DNA of 42,414 bases from Ruminococcus champanellensis 18P13 = JCM 17042 (GTDB lineage Bacteria; Bacillota; Clostridia; Oscillospirales; Ruminococcaceae), in assembly GCF_000210095.1 (NCBI RefSeq), contig NC_021039.1, forward strand, positions 685,845 through 728,258, in the 5' to 3' direction. This document shows, piece after piece, positions 41,258 through 42,414 of this stretch (positions within the stretch are counted from its first letter, which is position 1; the number at the start of each line of letters is the position of its first letter). The notes beneath the pieces are model-generated. The model had not been told where the DNA came from and searched no databases. It was given only the letters and a program-made list of their open reading frames with translations. A program made the translations under genes and the position numbers.

Positions 41258-42414
41258 ATGACTATTTTTCTCATCGGTCACGACTTTAAATATGAAACCG
41301 AAGCCACGGTCAAGCTGTTTTTCCCGGCAATGCGCTTTGCATTCTGTACGGAGGATGCCCCCTGTGCAGGGGATTTTATCCGCACGGTCTTTACAGAAGA
41401 TCGAATCCTGGTGGAGACCAGCCTGTCCGGCGTGCGCCGGCTTAGGGAAGCCTCCCTGTCTCCGGATGGGGACAAGCATGCCGCCGAGCATACCCTGTGC
41501 CGGACGCTGTATGCCCATCTGACGGAAGCCACCGGCGTGACACCTCCCTGGGGCATGCTGACCGGCATCCGACCGGTGCGGATGCTGACCGCTGCCGTAG
41601 AGCAGGGCAGTACCCTGGAGCAGGCTGCGGCGCATATGCAGCAGACCTATCTGGTGTCAGAGAAAAAGCTGGCGCTGGCAAAGGCAACTGCCCGGGTGCA
41701 GCTGCCCCTGTTGCAGGGACTTGCCCCGGATGCCATCAGTCTGTACATTTCCATTCCCTTCTGCCCCAGCCGATGCAGCTACTGCTCCTTTGTGTCCCAT
41801 TCCATTGCCGAAGCCGGAGAACTGATCCCAGCCTATGTGGACTGCCTGTGCCGGGAGATCCGGATCTACGGGGAACTGATCCGGGCACTGCATCTGAAGC
41901 TGGACACGGTGTACATCGGCGGCGGTACGCCGACTGCCATTTCTGCGCAGCAGCTGGCACAGATCATGGATACCCTGCAAAGCAGCATGCACCTGGATGG
42001 GATCCGGGAATATACTGTAGAAGCGGGGAGAGCGGACACCATCACCCGGGAGAAGCTGGAAGTGATCCGCCGGTATGGGGCTGACCGGATTTCCATCAAT
42101 CCCCAGACTCTGAACGATGCGGTGCTCCGTGCCATTGGCAGAAAGCATACGGCGCAGCAGGCAGTGGATGCCTTTCTGCTTGCCCGTTCCATGGGCTTTG
42201 ACAATATCAATATGGATCTGATCGCCGGACTGCCCCAGGATACCCCGGACAGCTTCCGGAATACCCTGGATCGGGTCATTGCCCTGGAGCCGGAAAGCGT
42301 CACGGTACATACCCTGACTCTGAAGCGGGCGGCGGATCTGTATGCCCAGGGAGAACGGCAGATTGCAAATCCTGCCGCTGCCATGGTGGATTACAGCAGC
42401 AGCTGTCTGCCTGC
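41258..42414 (+). CDS. hemZ: HemZ-type radical SAM coproporphyrinogen dehydrogenase (3' end outside the window)
   Basis: The frame opens at the ATG at 41258, one base after the MBL stop, and runs to the window edge without a stop, giving 385 residues of an expected 490-500. A distinct N-terminal domain (1-150) includes MLTGIRPVRML. The radical SAM core then carries CPSRCSYC (C169, C173, C176), YIGGGTPTA, YTVEAGRADTIT and MDLIAGLPQDT. This arrangement fits HemZ, the oxygen-independent coproporphyrinogen III oxidase-like enzyme. The ribosome site is weak, so translation is probably coupled to the MBL gene. Whether it makes heme or acts on another tetrapyrrole is unknown; no other hem gene is visible. 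Confidence 0.9.
   Translation, partial: MTIFLIGHDFKYETEATVKLFFPAMRFAFCTEDAPCAGDFIRTVFTEDRILVETSLSGVRRLREASLSPDGDKHAAEHTLCRTLYAHLTEATGVTPPWGMLTGIRPVRMLTAAVEQGSTLEQAAAHMQQTYLVSEKKLALAKATARVQLPLLQGLAPDAISLYISIPFCPSRCSYCSFVSHSIAEAGELIPAYVDCLCREIRIYGELIRALHLKLDTVYIGGGTPTAISAQQLAQIMDTLQSSMHLDGIREYTVEAGRADTITREKLEVIRRYGADRISINPQTLNDAVLRAIGRKHTAQQAVDAFLLARSMGFDNINMDLIAGLPQDTPDSFRNTLDRVIALEPESVTVHTLTLKRAADLYAQGERQIANPAAAMVDYSSSCLP

Noticed and set aside
38182-41274. A 1,030-codon open frame on the minus strand across recJ, rel and the MBL gene
   Set aside because: It spans three genes with strong family motifs on the + strand. Its length is a composition effect.

Overview
The window looks like chromosome of an anaerobic, fibre-degrading Firmicute close to Ruminococcus. 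Two secreted polysaccharidases (a GH5 endoglucanase and a PL1 pectate lyase) end in type-I dockerin modules, as in cellulosome-building ruminococci. The metabolic genes (indolepyruvate:ferredoxin oxidoreductase, a sensory-type FeFe hydrogenase, 2-hydroxyacyl-CoA dehydratase activase relatives, oxygen-independent HemZ) are those of a strict anaerobe. The genus is an inference; the sequence is GC-rich for that group, so an R. champanellensis-like organism is possible but unproven. I see no phage, insertion sequence, CRISPR, tRNA or rRNA.

Layout. 1-986: 3' end of glgA. 1116-2810 (-): dockerin endoglucanase. 3084-3989: thioredoxin reductase. 4016-7650 (-): iorA-iorB-paaK, for ferredoxin-linked aryl-pyruvate oxidation and CoA-ester chemistry. 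7853-13387: pstC-pstA-pstB-phoU-phoB-phoR, phosphate uptake and sensing without a local pstS. 13491-14419 (-): rplJ-rplL behind an L10 leader with an attenuator. 14649-17755 (-): an H2-sensor operon (thioredoxin-like 2Fe-2S protein, PAS-containing FeFe hydrogenase, SpoIIE/PP2C phosphatase). 18106-18777 (-): unknown tail-anchored protein. 19062-22268: ABC-2 exporter operon with two unknown membrane proteins. 22370-23650 (-): putative lipoprotein. 23749-26496 (-): dockerin pectate lyase. 26760-27755: SseB-like protein. 27811-31653 (-): fruK-ychF-paaI-metF-VOC gene series. 31832-36022 (-): dehydratase activase relative and its partner, split into two genes. 36317 to the end (+): recJ, rel, an MBL hydrolase and the 5' part of hemZ, which is still open at the window edge.

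Genes are packed in tight operons with 4-bp overlaps, strong Shine-Dalgarno sites and several near-consensus sigma-A promoters with 17-bp spacers. The least explained material is non-coding: a small family of dispersed hairpins lying in 5' leaders and intercistronic gaps, two abutting perfect dyads plus a Rex-like site upstream of the hydrogen-sensor operon, and a two-sided tandem operator over the promoter of the ABC exporter operon. No completely new protein system is evident. The best candidates for new biology are the hydrogen-sensor operon with its control region, the hairpin family, and the exporter operon.
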